From assembly GCF_003999975.1 (NCBI RefSeq), contig NZ_RJAC01000005.1, positions 1 through 64,000 on the forward strand: DNA of 64,000 bases. The letters are read 5' to 3'. The notes beneath the pieces are model-generated. The model saw only the letters and a list, made by a program, of their open reading frames with translations. It was not told the DNA's origin and did no database searches. Shown in pieces: positions 1-7,979 of this stretch (its first letter is position 1; every line of letters begins with the position of its first letter). The DNA comes from Actinoplanes solisilvae. GTDB lineage: Bacteria; Actinomycetota; Actinomycetes; Mycobacteriales; Micromonosporaceae. The position numbers and the translations under genes were made by a program.

Positions 1-1
1 A

Positions 2-88
2 CCACCCAAAATCCCCACCCCCGGATGGCTCCAAGCCCAACTCCTCACCCACCTCAAAGTCGACCCCACCCGACCCCGCTGGCTATAA
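2..88 (+). pseudogene. C-terminal end of an unidentified ORF, possibly a transposase
   Basis: The plus-strand frame starting at base 2 is open from the window edge to a TAA at 86-88 and reads as a 28-residue tail ending in DPTRPRWL. A short Pro/Arg-rich tail directly next to a broken gene would fit the end of an insertion sequence, with the IS end near 113. No catalytic motif is in view, so the transposase idea is inference from position only. Confidence 0.3.
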
Positions 89-1148
89 CGGCAGTCCAAC
101 ACCATGTGCGAAGTCCAGGGCTAGTCTGCCTGCAAGATTGAGCACCGCCCTGGCCAAGCTGGGCAGGTGGGCGGCGCGGTTGAGGCCGACGAGTTCCCGG
201 CGCAGGTCAACGACTTCCTGGTTTGCCGCCAGCGCTTCGGCTCGTCGACCTACCCCGCCCAGACGCAACGCATGCTCGGATATCCATCGCGCGCGGTCAA
301 CGACGGATGTGTCGACCGTAAAGCCATCGACAATGTGGGTAGTCAACGCTGAAGCGAGCTTGGCGAGTTCGAGCGACGGATATGGCACGCGTTTGGCCAC
401 GTCCCGCGCCCACTCGGGGTCAATCTTGGCACGTTCCAGCAGGCGGACTGCTCGTGGTGTGAACACGCCGGGAAACTGCACACCTGCGGCGACGACTGCC
501 TCCATCATGCGCGGTATATCCGCCGCAAGCGCGGCATCGATTACTGCGTCCGCATCAGGCTGATGGACTCGGGCCCTACCCAGCACCGTCAGTACCCGCA
601 CGGCCTGCTCCCTGCTGAGCCCGGTGAACACTCGAATCCGTTCCTGCTCGGAACAGCTGGTCACCACTCGAATCCGCTGTTTCTGACTCGGCCTCCGGAT
701 GGATCCACGCACATCTCCACCCAGCCAGCCGCGAAGTGAACTCCCTCGCCAGACGGGTTTTGCCGACCCCGCCCGCACCAGTCAGCAGCCGCACCGCCAC
801 TGCGTCGGGGTCGGCTGCCCAGGTCTCCAATTGCTGCAGCAGCCATCCTCGACCGAAGAACGGCACCACCTGCTGATCCGGGCGCAGCAGCCAGGTCACC
901 GATTTCGGCAAGTCGGCGACGCGCACTGCCTCGACTGAATCGGCACGCACCCGTCGTGACTCGCGCCTGGACGCGATGCGATCCGCCACCGTCGGACCGA
1001 ACGCGCCCACCGCGCCGGCCAGCGCGGCGGCGACCACCGTCCAGCCGTCCTTGTCGTCGGCCAGCGCGGCCCACGCTGCCACACCCGCGACGACCGCGGG
1101 CACGCCGCACCACCAGCCGTACCGCCGCAGCACCGACATAGGCCACAC
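83..1148 (-). pseudogene. Decayed NB-ARC/TPR-type ATPase gene
   Basis: The minus strand encodes an N-terminal part (about 1148-640) with two hydrophobic segments and a P-loop, LLTGAGGVGKTRLAREF, of the NB-ARC/STAND class. It runs out of frame into garbage near 640. A second frame (about 700-83) continues with helical sequence ending in a TPR-like stretch, ALRLGGVGRRAEALAANQ, as found at the C-terminus of such proteins. The whole is far shorter than a usual NB-ARC-TPR protein (700-1000 aa). It appears to have lost its middle, shifted frame, and been cut at the left near 115, where unrelated sequence begins. Near-identical direct repeats at about 632-650 and 659-677 mark the junction. Members of this class are signalling or defence ATPases; this copy looks non-functional. 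Confidence 0.6.
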
Positions 1149-1170
1149 CGTACCGACGGTGACCTAGGAA

Positions 1171-1950
1171 CTACGAGTCGCGGCGCCATTCGTACGGGGT
1201 CGTCGTCGAGACCTTGACGAGGCCGGAGCGTTCGAGGATCGGGCGGGAGTACTCGGTGGAGTCGCTGTTGATGTAGGTCTTGCCGCGGCGCAGAGCTGAG
1301 CGGGCCCGTTCGGCGGTCAAGGCTCGGTAGATTCCGCGGCCACGCCACTCCGGACGGGTTGCGCCGCCCCAGATCCCGGCGAAGTCGGTTCCGCGTACGG
1401 GCTCCAAACGGCCCGCGCTCACCACGCGCCCCTCGGCTTCGGCGATCCACAGTTCCAGTTCGTCGTCGGTGGCGACGCGGCGCAGCAGGGACTCCACCTC
1501 GTCCTCGGTCAGCGGGTCGCCGAAGACCTCGTGCTGCATCTCGAGCATCGCGCGGACGTCGGCCTCGTCCGTGACCTGCCGCAGGGTAACGCCCTCGGGC
1601 AGCGACAGGTCGAGGGCCAGCAGCTTCGCCTCACCGATCATGATGGACTCGGGCTCCTCCGGAACGAAGCCGTTCGCCAGCAGCGCCTCGTGCAGCCCCG
1701 GCGCGTGGTCGTGCCCCCGCGTCTTCCACTCGACCTGACCGATGGCCGGATCATCCTGGAAGTGGGCGAGGGCCGCGGGAACCAGAGCGCCGGCATCGGC
1801 CCCGCCCAGATCGCGATAGGTGATGAAGCCACGGCCGCCGGGGAAGGTCACGAGGCGCAGCGGGCCCTGCCGGGCGACCGAGACCGCGCCCGGCGTCTCG
1901 GCGTCGGTGCGAAGCTGATCGTCGTACGCAGCAAGAAGGTGGTTGGTCAC
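1171..1950 (-). CDS. GNAT family N-acetyltransferase
   Basis: This is a 259-residue protein when read from GTG at 1950; the ATG at 2025 would add 25 residues of unlikely sequence. The C-terminal half has the GNAT fold signature: a beta strand, AGRLEPV, then GGATRPEWRGRGIYRALTAE, where RGRGIY is the acetyl-CoA pyrophosphate-binding loop. The N-terminal half may be a degenerate second GNAT domain. The acyl acceptor is unknown. It is transcribed away from a second, small GNAT gene that starts at 2070, so the 120 bp between them should hold both promoters. Confidence 0.8.
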   Translation of the reverse strand: MTNHLLAAYDDQLRTDAETPGAVSVARQGPLRLVTFPGGRGFITYRDLGGADAGALVPAALAHFQDDPAIGQVEWKTRGHDHAPGLHEALLANGFVPEEPESIMIGEAKLLALDLSLPEGVTLRQVTDEADVRAMLEMQHEVFGDPLTEDEVESLLRRVATDDELELWIAEAEGRVVSAGRLEPVRGTDFAGIWGGATRPEWRGRGIYRALTAERARSALRRGKTYINSDSTEYSRPILERSGLVKVSTTTPYEWRRDS

Positions 1951-2069
1951 GCGGGCCACAGTGCAGCGATCGAGCCGAGCGGGCAACCGGTTTTCAGAGG
2001 CCGAGCCGGTGGCGACGAGCGCCACGCCTGGGCCACGAGCTGCGCGGATCGTCGTGGAATCATGGTGGG

Positions 2070-2372
2070 GTGACGATTACGGTGACCGACGTGCCCGAGA
2101 AGGACCGCTTCGAGGCGCGCGACGACGACGGAACCCTGGCCGGCGTGATCACCTATCAGGTGACCGGCAACGTCGTCGCCTATACCCATACCAAGGTCGA
2201 GCCCGATTTCGAGGGCCACGGCGTGGGCGGCCTGCTCGCCCGCACGGCGATGGACGACGCCCGGACCAGGGGGCGTACGGTCGTGCCGATCTGCCCGTTC
2301 CTGGCGAGCTGGCTCGACGAGCACAAGGAGTACGACAAGATCGTCGCCCGCTCGCACCGGCGCGTGAAATAG
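2070..2372 (+). CDS. Small GNAT-like N-acetyltransferase (YjdJ type)
   Basis: This 100-residue protein starts with GTG at 2070. It is the minimal single-domain GNAT type (Pfam PF14542, YjdJ-like). It has a short beta sheet followed by VEPDFEGHGVGGLLARTA, where GHGVGG is the acetyl-CoA loop, and then VPICPFLASWLDEH, the conserved C-terminal segment of this subfamily. Proteins of this type bind acetyl-CoA; the acceptor is not known. It is divergent from the GNAT gene at 1171-1950 and converges on the DUF427 gene, whose stop lies 8 bp downstream. Confidence 0.85.
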   Translation: MTITVTDVPEKDRFEARDDDGTLAGVITYQVTGNVVAYTHTKVEPDFEGHGVGGLLARTAMDDARTRGRTVVPICPFLASWLDEHKEYDKIVARSHRRVK

Positions 2373-2379
2373 CCCGCGC

Positions 2380-3090
2380 TCACGAGAAGGGCGTGACCGG
2401 CCGCTCCTGGGGTTCGCCGTCGATGAGCAGGTCGACGCGCTCGTTGTAGAAGCAGAGCAGGTCCCGGATCTTCGGCTGCTCGGCGATCGGCGCCGGGTAG
2501 CTCCACGCCGCGTCGGTCAGGGCCGGATGCGACCAGTAGCGGGCGACCCCCTTGTACGGGCATCGCGTCACCGTCTCGCTGGCGGTCAGCAGGTCGGTGC
2601 GCACGTCGGCGAACGGCAGGTAGTAGCGGGGCGGCAGGTGCGTCTCGAAGAGCAACACCGGCCGTACGCTGTTCGCCACCTCCTGCCCGTCGATGAACAC
2701 CTGCACGCGGCGGGAGGCGTGCAGAGCGTCGACCCGGTGGCGCGGCGAGCGGGCGTGCACGTGGACGCGTTCGTCCTCCTCGTACCAGTCGAGGCTCTCC
2801 CACGAGAACGTCACGCGGCCCTTGAGCTCGTCGAACCGGTCGTCGGACCATGCCGCGTCCTCGATCTTGCGGCCGTCCGCGACCACCGACCACCTGCTCC
2901 CGGTGCCTTCGACGAGCACGTCCGGCCGCACATCGTCGTACGGGATGAAGTAGGTCGGGAAGCCGTGCTCGCTGATCTCGTCGAGGAGCAGGGCGCGGAC
3001 GCTGTCGGCCACGACGGTGCCGCCGAGGCGGACTCGCACGCGGCGCGGCGTCGGCTCGATGACCGTCTCGGGGCCCTTGAACTCGTACAT
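2380..3090 (-). CDS. Tandem DUF427 domain protein
   Basis: This is a 236-residue protein from ATG at 3090; GTG at 3105 is an alternative. It has two DUF427 domains in tandem, at about residues 10-100 and 115-215. Each carries the family pattern of a beta strand RVRLGG or VQVFIDG, a V-A-N/D-S-V-R turn, and a later CPYKG or equivalent segment with a conserved aromatic stretch, as in TRCPYKGVARYW. DUF427 proteins form small beta-barrels of unknown biochemical role and are widespread in actinobacteria. The gene sits 8 bp from the convergent GNAT gene and just downstream of the esterase gene on the same strand. Confidence 0.85.
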   Translation of the reverse strand: MYEFKGPETVIEPTPRRVRVRLGGTVVADSVRALLLDEISEHGFPTYFIPYDDVRPDVLVEGTGSRWSVVADGRKIEDAAWSDDRFDELKGRVTFSWESLDWYEEDERVHVHARSPRHRVDALHASRRVQVFIDGQEVANSVRPVLLFETHLPPRYYLPFADVRTDLLTASETVTRCPYKGVARYWSHPALTDAAWSYPAPIAEQPKIRDLLCFYNERVDLLIDGEPQERPVTPFS

Positions 3091-3112
3091 CTCTCTGGCA
3101 TACACCCTCGGG

Positions 3113-4057
3113 CTACGCGACGGTAAGAGGTCGCGCGAGCCGGGCGGAGAGCCAGTCGAACGCGGGCGCCTCCATCAGCCGCCAGACCGTGCTGTTGTGA
3201 CCGCCGCGCTTGACGACCGCGGTGGTGACTTCCAGGGGCGTACGGGCTGACGCCGCCAGTTCTTGCGACTCGTGGGCCGATTCCAGGTCGTCGCCGGCCC
3301 AGCCGAGCCACAGCGCGACCGGGGGTTGGGGAAGGTTTCGCAGCCGCCAGAGCGGATTGTTGGTCGTGTTCTGCGAGCCGTCGTCGATGTCGATCCCGGG
3401 CGCGGCATATCCGGACAGGCTCGCGGCAGCGGCGTATTTGTCCGGGTGGCGCAGCAGCAGGTTGATCGCGCAGAACGCCCCGGCCGAGTATCCGGTCAGA
3501 CCCCATCCGGCGGCGTCGGGGCGTACTCGGAAGTGGGCCTTCGCATAGGCGGGCACGTCGACGGTCAGGTAGGTCTCGGCCTGCGGGCCGTCGCGCATGT
3601 CGGTGCACTCGGTGTCGCGCAGGGGATCGGGGGTCTGGCTGGGGAAGAGGACCACGGTCGGGGCCATCCGGCCGGCGGCGATCTCGCGATCGAGGACGGA
3701 CTGGACGTCGAGGTCACGCAGCCAGAACTCGGGGGTTCCGGGAAAACCGTGGAACGCCGTGATCACCGGGTAGCGGTCGGAGCCGGTGTTGTAGGCGGCG
3801 GGCAGATAGACGTACATGGGAAGCGTCAGCGCGCCCGGCACGGTGACCATGCGTAGCTGACTGCCGCCGGGGTCGTCCTTCACCACGCTCGGGAAGATCT
3901 CGGTGAGGCGATTGACCTGCACCCCGGCGGCTGCGGCGACGCTGATCAACGACAAGACGGCCAATCCCGTACGGGCTACAGGTCGCGATCGGTTCCAGAC
4001 AGTGGCGAGCAGGACGGCCGTCAGCAGCACCGCGGCCAGCGACAGGACGGTGCTCAT
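3113..4057 (-). CDS. Membrane-anchored esterase (antigen 85 / esterase D type)
   Basis: The 314-residue protein has an N-terminal membrane segment pair (residues 1-20 and 30-47) followed by an extracytoplasmic alpha/beta hydrolase domain of the PF00756 family. Visible motifs are an oxyanion-hole HGFPG near residue 103, the nucleophile elbow GYSAG with Ser191, and a late His in KRGGHNS. Relatives are mycolyltransferases and feruloyl or S-formylglutathione esterases; the substrate cannot be read from the sequence. Its ATG overlaps the stop of the upstream gene by 4 bases (ATGA), so the two are probably translationally coupled. Confidence 0.8.
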   Translation of the reverse strand: MSTVLSLAAVLLTAVLLATVWNRSRPVARTGLAVLSLISVAAAAGVQVNRLTEIFPSVVKDDPGGSQLRMVTVPGALTLPMYVYLPAAYNTGSDRYPVITAFHGFPGTPEFWLRDLDVQSVLDREIAAGRMAPTVVLFPSQTPDPLRDTECTDMRDGPQAETYLTVDVPAYAKAHFRVRPDAAGWGLTGYSAGAFCAINLLLRHPDKYAAAASLSGYAAPGIDIDDGSQNTTNNPLWRLRNLPQPPVALWLGWAGDDLESAHESQELAASARTPLEVTTAVVKRGGHNSTVWRLMEAPAFDWLSARLARPLTVA

Positions 4058-4662
4058 GAAGGCAGCCGTAAAGGTGGGGCGAGGGCGGGGGGCAGGGCGT
4101 CGACCGGGCGTCGGGGGAGCGGGCCGTTGCCTTCCACGGCCCAGTCGGTGGTGGTTACCCGCAGGTCGCGGCGCAGCTCGGCGGGGAGGGTGCGGAGGGC
4201 TTCGGCGGTCGTGCGGGCGGTGGGCTTGAGGGCCACGATGACGGCGTCGGGGGTGGCCTTCGGCGGTTCGTTGAAGTCGACCACCACTGGGAAGGTCACG
4301 TCGGGCCGGTCGTGGTAGTCGTCGGGCAGGACGATGGTGGGCGGTTCGGCTAGATGCCAGGCGCTCAAGCCCGGCGGGCGCCAGACGAAATCCCGTCCTT
4401 CTTCATCGAGAAGTCCCGGGGTCGGCGGCTCGGCGACCGCGATCGTGCCGGTGTCGCCGCGCAGCGCGTCCCACGACGGGTAGAAGCGCTCCCACCGGTT
4501 GACGATCAGACCCGCGGTGACGACCAGCAGCGCCTCGACCAGCAGCACGCTCGCCGTGCGGCGCAACCACCCACGGCGGCCCCAGCCGCGGACGGTGATC
4601 ACCGCGGCCAGCACGGTCAGCGCGGCCGCCAGCGCGATGAGCGGCACGCCGACGAGCGTCAT
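4054..4662 (-). CDS. Membrane protein coupled to the downstream esterase
   Basis: This 202-residue protein has two N-terminal membrane helices (about 4-24 and 38-54) and a C-terminal extracytoplasmic part. Its architecture resembles that of the following esterase up to the start of the hydrolase fold, including a membrane pair, then NRWERFYPSWDAL and a region like VTFPVVVDFN. It lacks a GxSxG elbow. It may be a truncated or non-catalytic paralogue acting with the esterase. The stop overlaps the esterase ATG. I do not recognise a named family. Confidence 0.65.
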   Translation of the reverse strand: MTLVGVPLIALAAALTVLAAVITVRGWGRRGWLRRTASVLLVEALLVVTAGLIVNRWERFYPSWDALRGDTGTIAVAEPPTPGLLDEEGRDFVWRPPGLSAWHLAEPPTIVLPDDYHDRPDVTFPVVVDFNEPPKATPDAVIVALKPTARTTAEALRTLPAELRRDLRVTTTDWAVEGNGPLPRRPVDALPPALAPPLRLPS

Positions 4663-4704
4663 GGGCCAATCGTCGCCGCCGGAACGGTCGACTGCCCTGT
4701 GTTC

Positions 4705-5349
4705 TTACTCAGCAGGCTCCACCGGTTTAGGTTCCGGCTTGGCCAGCAACTCGGTACGGGGTGATTTCACTCGTTCCGTCCGGGGTGCCGGCTCCTTCCG
4801 GACCGGCTCTGCCTCTGTCGCGTCCATCACCGCCGGTTCCGGTTCCAGCGCCTCGACGCGGCTGTGCCGGCGGCGCAGCCACCACCCGTACCCGGCGGCG
4901 GAGACGCAACCGGCCGCGGCCAGGATCACCACCGCGATCAGCCGCTGCTGAGCCTCCGACTCGCACGCCGCCCGGAAATCGGCGAACCCCGGCCCGGGCG
5001 GACGGTGGTTCCCGACCAGGGTTCCGCAGTCGACGGTCTCGTAGAAGTCGGGACGGAACGCCCGGGTCAGCACCAGGGCCGCCGGTGTCAGGAGCACCGC
5101 GCAGGACACCGTACGGCCGATCCACTGCTCGAAGGTCGCGTTCCCGCCGGACAGCCCCCGGATCACCGCCGCGAGAACCGCACCCGCGACCGCCACGAAG
5201 ATCGCGACAAGCCCGGCCCGCGGGAAGGCGACGCTGTTCGTGTAGTAGCTCCGATAGTCCGAGAGCAACGCGAAAATGAACACGAGCGCGCCGACCGCCA
5301 GGCAGGCGATCACGATCCGCCTCGGCAGATTCACTGGCGTACGCGGCAT
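4705..5349 (-). CDS. Four-helix membrane protein with charged C-terminal tail
   Basis: The 214-residue protein is read from ATG at 5349, which is preceded by an AAGGGGG ribosome-binding site; GTG at 5355 is the alternative. Four hydrophobic segments lie at about residues 12-30, 43-62, 80-98 and 137-157. A soluble loop carrying two cysteines lies between the last two. After the final helix comes RRRHSR and a 55-residue Glu/Pro/Lys-rich cytoplasmic tail. No domain is recognised. The gene is oriented like the membrane/esterase pair and may be the first gene of that unit, 42 bp upstream. Confidence 0.6.
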   Translation of the reverse strand: MPRTPVNLPRRIVIACLAVGALVFIFALLSDYRSYYTNSVAFPRAGLVAIFVAVAGAVLAAVIRGLSGGNATFEQWIGRTVSCAVLLTPAALVLTRAFRPDFYETVDCGTLVGNHRPPGPGFADFRAACESEAQQRLIAVVILAAAGCVSAAGYGWWLRRRHSRVEALEPEPAVMDATEAEPVRKEPAPRTERVKSPRTELLAKPEPKPVEPAE

Positions 5350-5427
5350 ATGCACCCCCTTATGCCGAATCGTAACCCTCGTGAGGCCCGCTCACGTCCG
5401 GTTCCCGGCGGCTCGATAGCCTGCGCT

Positions 5428-5733
5428 GTGCCTGATCTTGACCTCCTGCTTTCCGACCCCGGCCTCGAACGCCACGAACTCGGGACGGTGCACCTGCCGA
5501 CGGGCCAGGTCGTGGGGTGCGACCCGCTCATGCCGAGCACCGAACCGTTCCTGGACGCGGTGGAGCCCGGCCGCTACCCGCTGCGGGCCTGGTTGGCGGT
5601 GCCGCAGCGCCGGGTCGCCGCGCTGCAGTTGGGGCGTCGTAGAGCCGGGCTGACCTATGGTTGCCGGCATGCGGTTGGCGTGGGTCTCGGCGCGGGAGTC
5701 ACGACCGAACCGCGCGGGAATCGGCGGGGATGA
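5428..5733 (+). pseudogene. N-terminal fragment of a DUF4241-like protein
   Basis: From GTG at 5428 the frame reads about 70 residues resembling the start of DUF4241 proteins, including GTVHLPTGQVVGCDPLM and PLRAWLAVPQRRVAALQL. It then changes into unrelated Gly/Arg-rich sequence and stops at 5733. A complete DUF4241 protein is about 200 residues with a conserved YPVDAGTG segment, which is absent here. The simplest reading is a 3'-truncated, frameshifted remnant. The upstream extension of this frame to 4864 is shadow coding opposite the membrane-protein gene. Confidence 0.4.
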
Positions 5734-5770
5734 CGCCGACATCCGCGACTGGTGACGAGGGAACGTCGGC

Positions 5771-6178
5771 ATGGCCTGGTACTGGCAGACGCTGATCAGC
5801 GTCGCGGCAGCCCTGCTGCTGACCTGGATCGCCCTCGTTGTGGCGCTGCTGATCCTCAAGCCCGACACCGCGCGGCTGAAGGAAGCCCTCCGGCTGCTAC
5901 CGGACCTGCTCCGGCTCCTGCGTCGCCTGGCCGCCGACTCGACCCTGCCCCACGGGGTCCGCCTTCGCCTCGGTCTGCTGCTCGCCTACCTGGCCATGCC
6001 CTTCGACCTGATCCCGGACTTCATCCCCGTCCTCGGCTACGCCGACGACGCGATCATCATCGCCGCCGTGCTTCGCTCCGTGGTTCGCCGGGCCGGCCTT
6101 GACGCCGTCCGCCGGCACTGGCCCGGCAGCGACGACGGCTTCGTCGTCCTCAGGCGCCTCGCCGGCCTCGACCGCTGA
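5771..6178 (+). CDS. DUF1232 (YkvA-like) membrane protein
   Basis: The 135-residue protein starts at ATG 5771, has one N-terminal membrane helix (residues 5-28) and ends in a DUF1232 domain. The diagnostic segment is LLAYLAMPFDLIPDFIPVLG followed by YADDAIIIAAVLR, giving a second hydrophobic hairpin. The function of the family is unknown. This is the last chromosomal gene before the integrated element and converges on glnA. Downstream lies the original glnA terminator. Confidence 0.85.
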   Translation: MAWYWQTLISVAAALLLTWIALVVALLILKPDTARLKEALRLLPDLLRLLRRLAADSTLPHGVRLRLGLLLAYLAMPFDLIPDFIPVLGYADDAIIIAAVLRSVVRRAGLDAVRRHWPGSDDGFVVLRRLAGLDR

Positions 6179-6237
6179 CATCCCCGGCACGGCGGGGCCG
6201 CCGACGCGTCATGGACGGCGGGGCACGCGGGGAACGC

Positions 6238-6283
6238 GAAACGGCGGCCACCCCGGCTGTGAGCCGGAGGTGACCGCCGTTTC
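6238..6283. terminator. Chromosomal terminator originally downstream of glnA
   Basis: Fifteen-base arms at 6238-6252 and 6269-6283 (GAAACGGCGGCCACC and its complement with one G-T pair) form a strong hairpin around a 16-base loop. Before the element integrated, this hairpin lay about 30 bp beyond the glnA stop codon. It now sits between the DUF1232 gene and the left attachment site. A homologous hairpin lies at the other end of the element (18889-18940). Confidence 0.75.
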
Positions 6284-6314
6284 CCGAGTTCCGATCAGCG
6301 CGTGGAGCCGCTGG

Positions 6315-6341
6315 GGTCAGACGTTGTAGTACATCTCGAAC
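6315..6341. repeat. attL: 27-bp copy of the glnA 3' end
   Basis: The 27 bases are identical to 19009-19035, which span the last eight sense codons and stop of glnA (minus strand, ...FEMYYNV-stop) plus two bases beyond. The bases on either side differ (G/C at the left, C/T at the right), so the exact identity block is 27 bp. This copy is the remnant of the target site left at the far side of the element. Confidence 0.92.
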
Positions 6342-6446
6342 CAATCAAGGTCGATCTGCTAGCTGCGGAAACGCGACTGTTTAAGCCTTTGAGCTGCTCC
6401 GATGCCTGTCATCGATTGCCGTCGTTTTACGCTACTTCTTGGGCTG

Positions 6447-6475
6447 ATCTGTGCCCTAGCTGTGCCCAGCGATCT
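6447..6475. repeat. Paired TGTGCCC repeats, candidate integrase arm sites (left)
   Basis: Two TGTGCCC direct repeats start at 6450 and 6461, 11 bp apart, framed by ATC at 6447 and GATC at 6472. The same arrangement (ATC, two TGTGCCC 11 bp apart, GATC) occurs at the right end at 18943-18969. Placement just inside both attachment sites fits arm-type integrase or Xis binding sites. The assignment is inference. Confidence 0.55.
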
Positions 6476-6498
6476 TTAACCAGACGAAGGGGTCCGAG

Positions 6499-6610
6499 GC
6501 TTCCCGTCGCGCGGGCGCAGCCCAATCGGGCCGCGCTGCCGACCGCAGGCACGCTCCACCGCTTGCGGTCGGCAGCGCGGTCTGATTGCCTCCGGCGCGT
6601 GACGGGAAGC
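6499..6610. repeat. Long imperfect inverted repeat in a non-coding block
   Basis: Arms of about 50 bases at 6499-6550 and 6561-6610 pair around a 10-base loop. The stretch CCGCGCTGCCGACCGCA pairs exactly and the outer GCTTCCCGTC arm is also exact. It lies in the 465-bp stretch between attL and the first gene of the element, where I see no convincing CDS. It could be a cis-acting site (replication or transfer locus) or a structured transcript. Nothing in the sequence decides between them. Confidence 0.6.
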
Positions 6611-6625
6611 CTTTCCCCGAGCGAC

Positions 6626-6680
6626 CGCCGGAGGCTGATCCCGGGGTGCAGGGTCGGAGACCCTGCCCGCCGGAGGCAGG
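6626..6680. repeat. Two adjacent small hairpins with repeated CGCCGGAGGC
   Basis: Directly after the long inverted repeat, a GCAGGGTC...GACCCTGC hairpin (6648-6666) overlaps a CCTGCC...GGCAGG hairpin (6662-6680). The decamer CGCCGGAGGC or its complement occurs three times in 6588-6680. This makes 6499-6680 one continuous structured block. The function is unknown; see the finding on this block. Confidence 0.45.
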
Positions 6681-6806
6681 GGTTGAGTTGAAGCGTGATC
6701 GTCCACGAAGTGTCTGACCCGTAGGATGCGAATGAGGCTCCCAGCGTCTGCTGGCGTGCCTTGGCGACGGCGGCGAATAGCTCGCAGACCACTCGCCGTC
6801 AGATCA

Positions 6807-6980
6807 TCAACGCTGCGAGATGAACGCGATGACGACTGCTCCTACGGTCGCGACGAGTGGAGCCCCGTACTTCATGTACGCAAGGATGACCGCGTTACGT
6901 CCGGATATGGCTCTGTCGGCAGGGTCGTCTAGCTCAGGCCCGATTGGCGCCGATGCTGGCAGGTCTGGTGCCGTGTCCAA
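6807..6980 (-). CDS. Small single-pass membrane protein
   Basis: I read a 57-residue protein from TTG at 6980, preceded by TAGGAGGAG at good spacing. The frame is open further upstream to 7142, but that extension has no ribosome-binding site and unlikely composition. The protein has an acidic, Pro-rich N-terminus (PIGPELDDPAD) and a single C-terminal membrane helix, YGAPLVATVGAVVIAFI, followed by SQR. It is the first gene inside the left end of the element. No family is recognised. Similar tiny membrane proteins are common cargo in such elements. Confidence 0.5.
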   Translation of the reverse strand: MDTAPDLPASAPIGPELDDPADRAISGRNAVILAYMKYGAPLVATVGAVVIAFISQR

Positions 6981-7189
6981 TGTCGTGCTCCTCCTACTCA
7001 CCTGGGTTGGGAACCATCCGATGCACCCAACTCGGTGAGGCGGAGGGCTCGATGGGACGAGAAGCACAGTACCAAGATGAACCAAGATGCGCCATCTTAG
7101 ACAACAGTGAACCCCGCCGGACCGGCTGAGGCGCATCTTCACGTACGAGCTTGAGCCATTCCAAGCTGATGCGTGCCATACTTGACCAC

Positions 7190-7669
7190 ATGGTCACCAA
7201 GTTGAACAACCCTGAGCGATGGCAGCGGCAGCAGGATCTGGCTGCCACGGTTCGACAGCGACGGTTGGACCTTGGGCTCAGTCTGCGCGCGGCTGCCGAC
7301 CAGGCGGGAGTAGCGCGCGGGACCTGGATGGCGCTCGAAGGGGGCAATCGGGTAATTCTTGCCAATAACCATGCCGCCATTGAGAGGGTGCTGCAGTGGA
7401 CGTCCGGCAGGATTGCGCGACTGCTCGAAGATGGCGACTCGGCAAGCGCCACCACGTCGGAGGAAGTTGAGAAGCGGGGTCACGCCGCTGTGCCGGTGAT
7501 GGATGATGCGGTAGAGAGGATCTATCGGAGCAACCTGCCGGCAGAGAAGAAGCTCCAAATCATCCGGATGATGCTTGCCGAGCGACAACGTGCTGAGGAG
7601 CGCCTGCTTCAACTGGCGGACGAGCTGGTTGCGCTAGCTCAGAATTCCGGCGAGAAGCCTTCCACCTAG
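7190..7669 (+). CDS. XRE-type helix-turn-helix regulator
   Basis: This is a 159-residue protein when read from ATG 7190; TTG 7151 and ATG 7169 are upstream in frame. A CATACT -10 element at 7177-7182 would start transcription at about the ATG, suggesting a leaderless message. The N-terminal domain holds a Cro/CI helix-turn-helix: VRQRRLDLGLSLRAAADQAG followed by the recognition helix VARGTWMALEGG. The C-terminal half is a charged helical region, probably for dimerisation. It is probably one of the element's own repressors. G+C looks lower here than in the chromosome. Confidence 0.75.
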   Translation: MVTKLNNPERWQRQQDLAATVRQRRLDLGLSLRAAADQAGVARGTWMALEGGNRVILANNHAAIERVLQWTSGRIARLLEDGDSASATTSEEVEKRGHAAVPVMDDAVERIYRSNLPAEKKLQIIRMMLAERQRAEERLLQLADELVALAQNSGEKPST

Positions 7670-7915
7670 GGGGCTTCGAGCGACCTAAAGGGCGTAGCGG
7701 CCCAAAGTGATACCCGGCTTCCCATTCGCGGATAGCCGGGCTTCGTCGTGTTCTGCCAAAGTTTCGCATGCGCAGCAGGGTCGACGCCGGAGCCGAAGGC
7801 GAGAGGCGTCGATTCCCTGCCGCGCCTTGAAGATGTAGAGAAAGTTCTCACCGACGGTGGCTGGGTGTGGCCCGCGTCAGGTCCAGGGTCGGTAGCTGAT
7901 CAACTGGTTACCCAG

Positions 7916-7957
7916 ACGCAGAAGCTGGCTCCCGTAACGGGGAGCCAGCTTCTGCGT
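7916..7957. terminator. Terminator hairpin after cutA
   Basis: A perfect 18-bp stem (7916-7933 with 7940-7957, arm ACGCAGAAGCTGGCTCCC) closes a 6-base loop. It lies 22 bp beyond the minus-strand cutA stop. It may also stop plus-strand transcription from the XRE gene at 7190. The 250 bp between 7670 and 7915 hold a further small hairpin (about 7720-7745) and no gene I can support. Confidence 0.8.
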
Positions 7958-7979
7958 AGCGGTCGTGGCGGTGTTGCGT

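Noticed and set aside
6427..6792. 121-codon minus-strand frame across the inverted repeat
   Set aside because: Most of it is the translated long palindrome, there is no ribosome site, and the protein sequence has no fold-like pattern.
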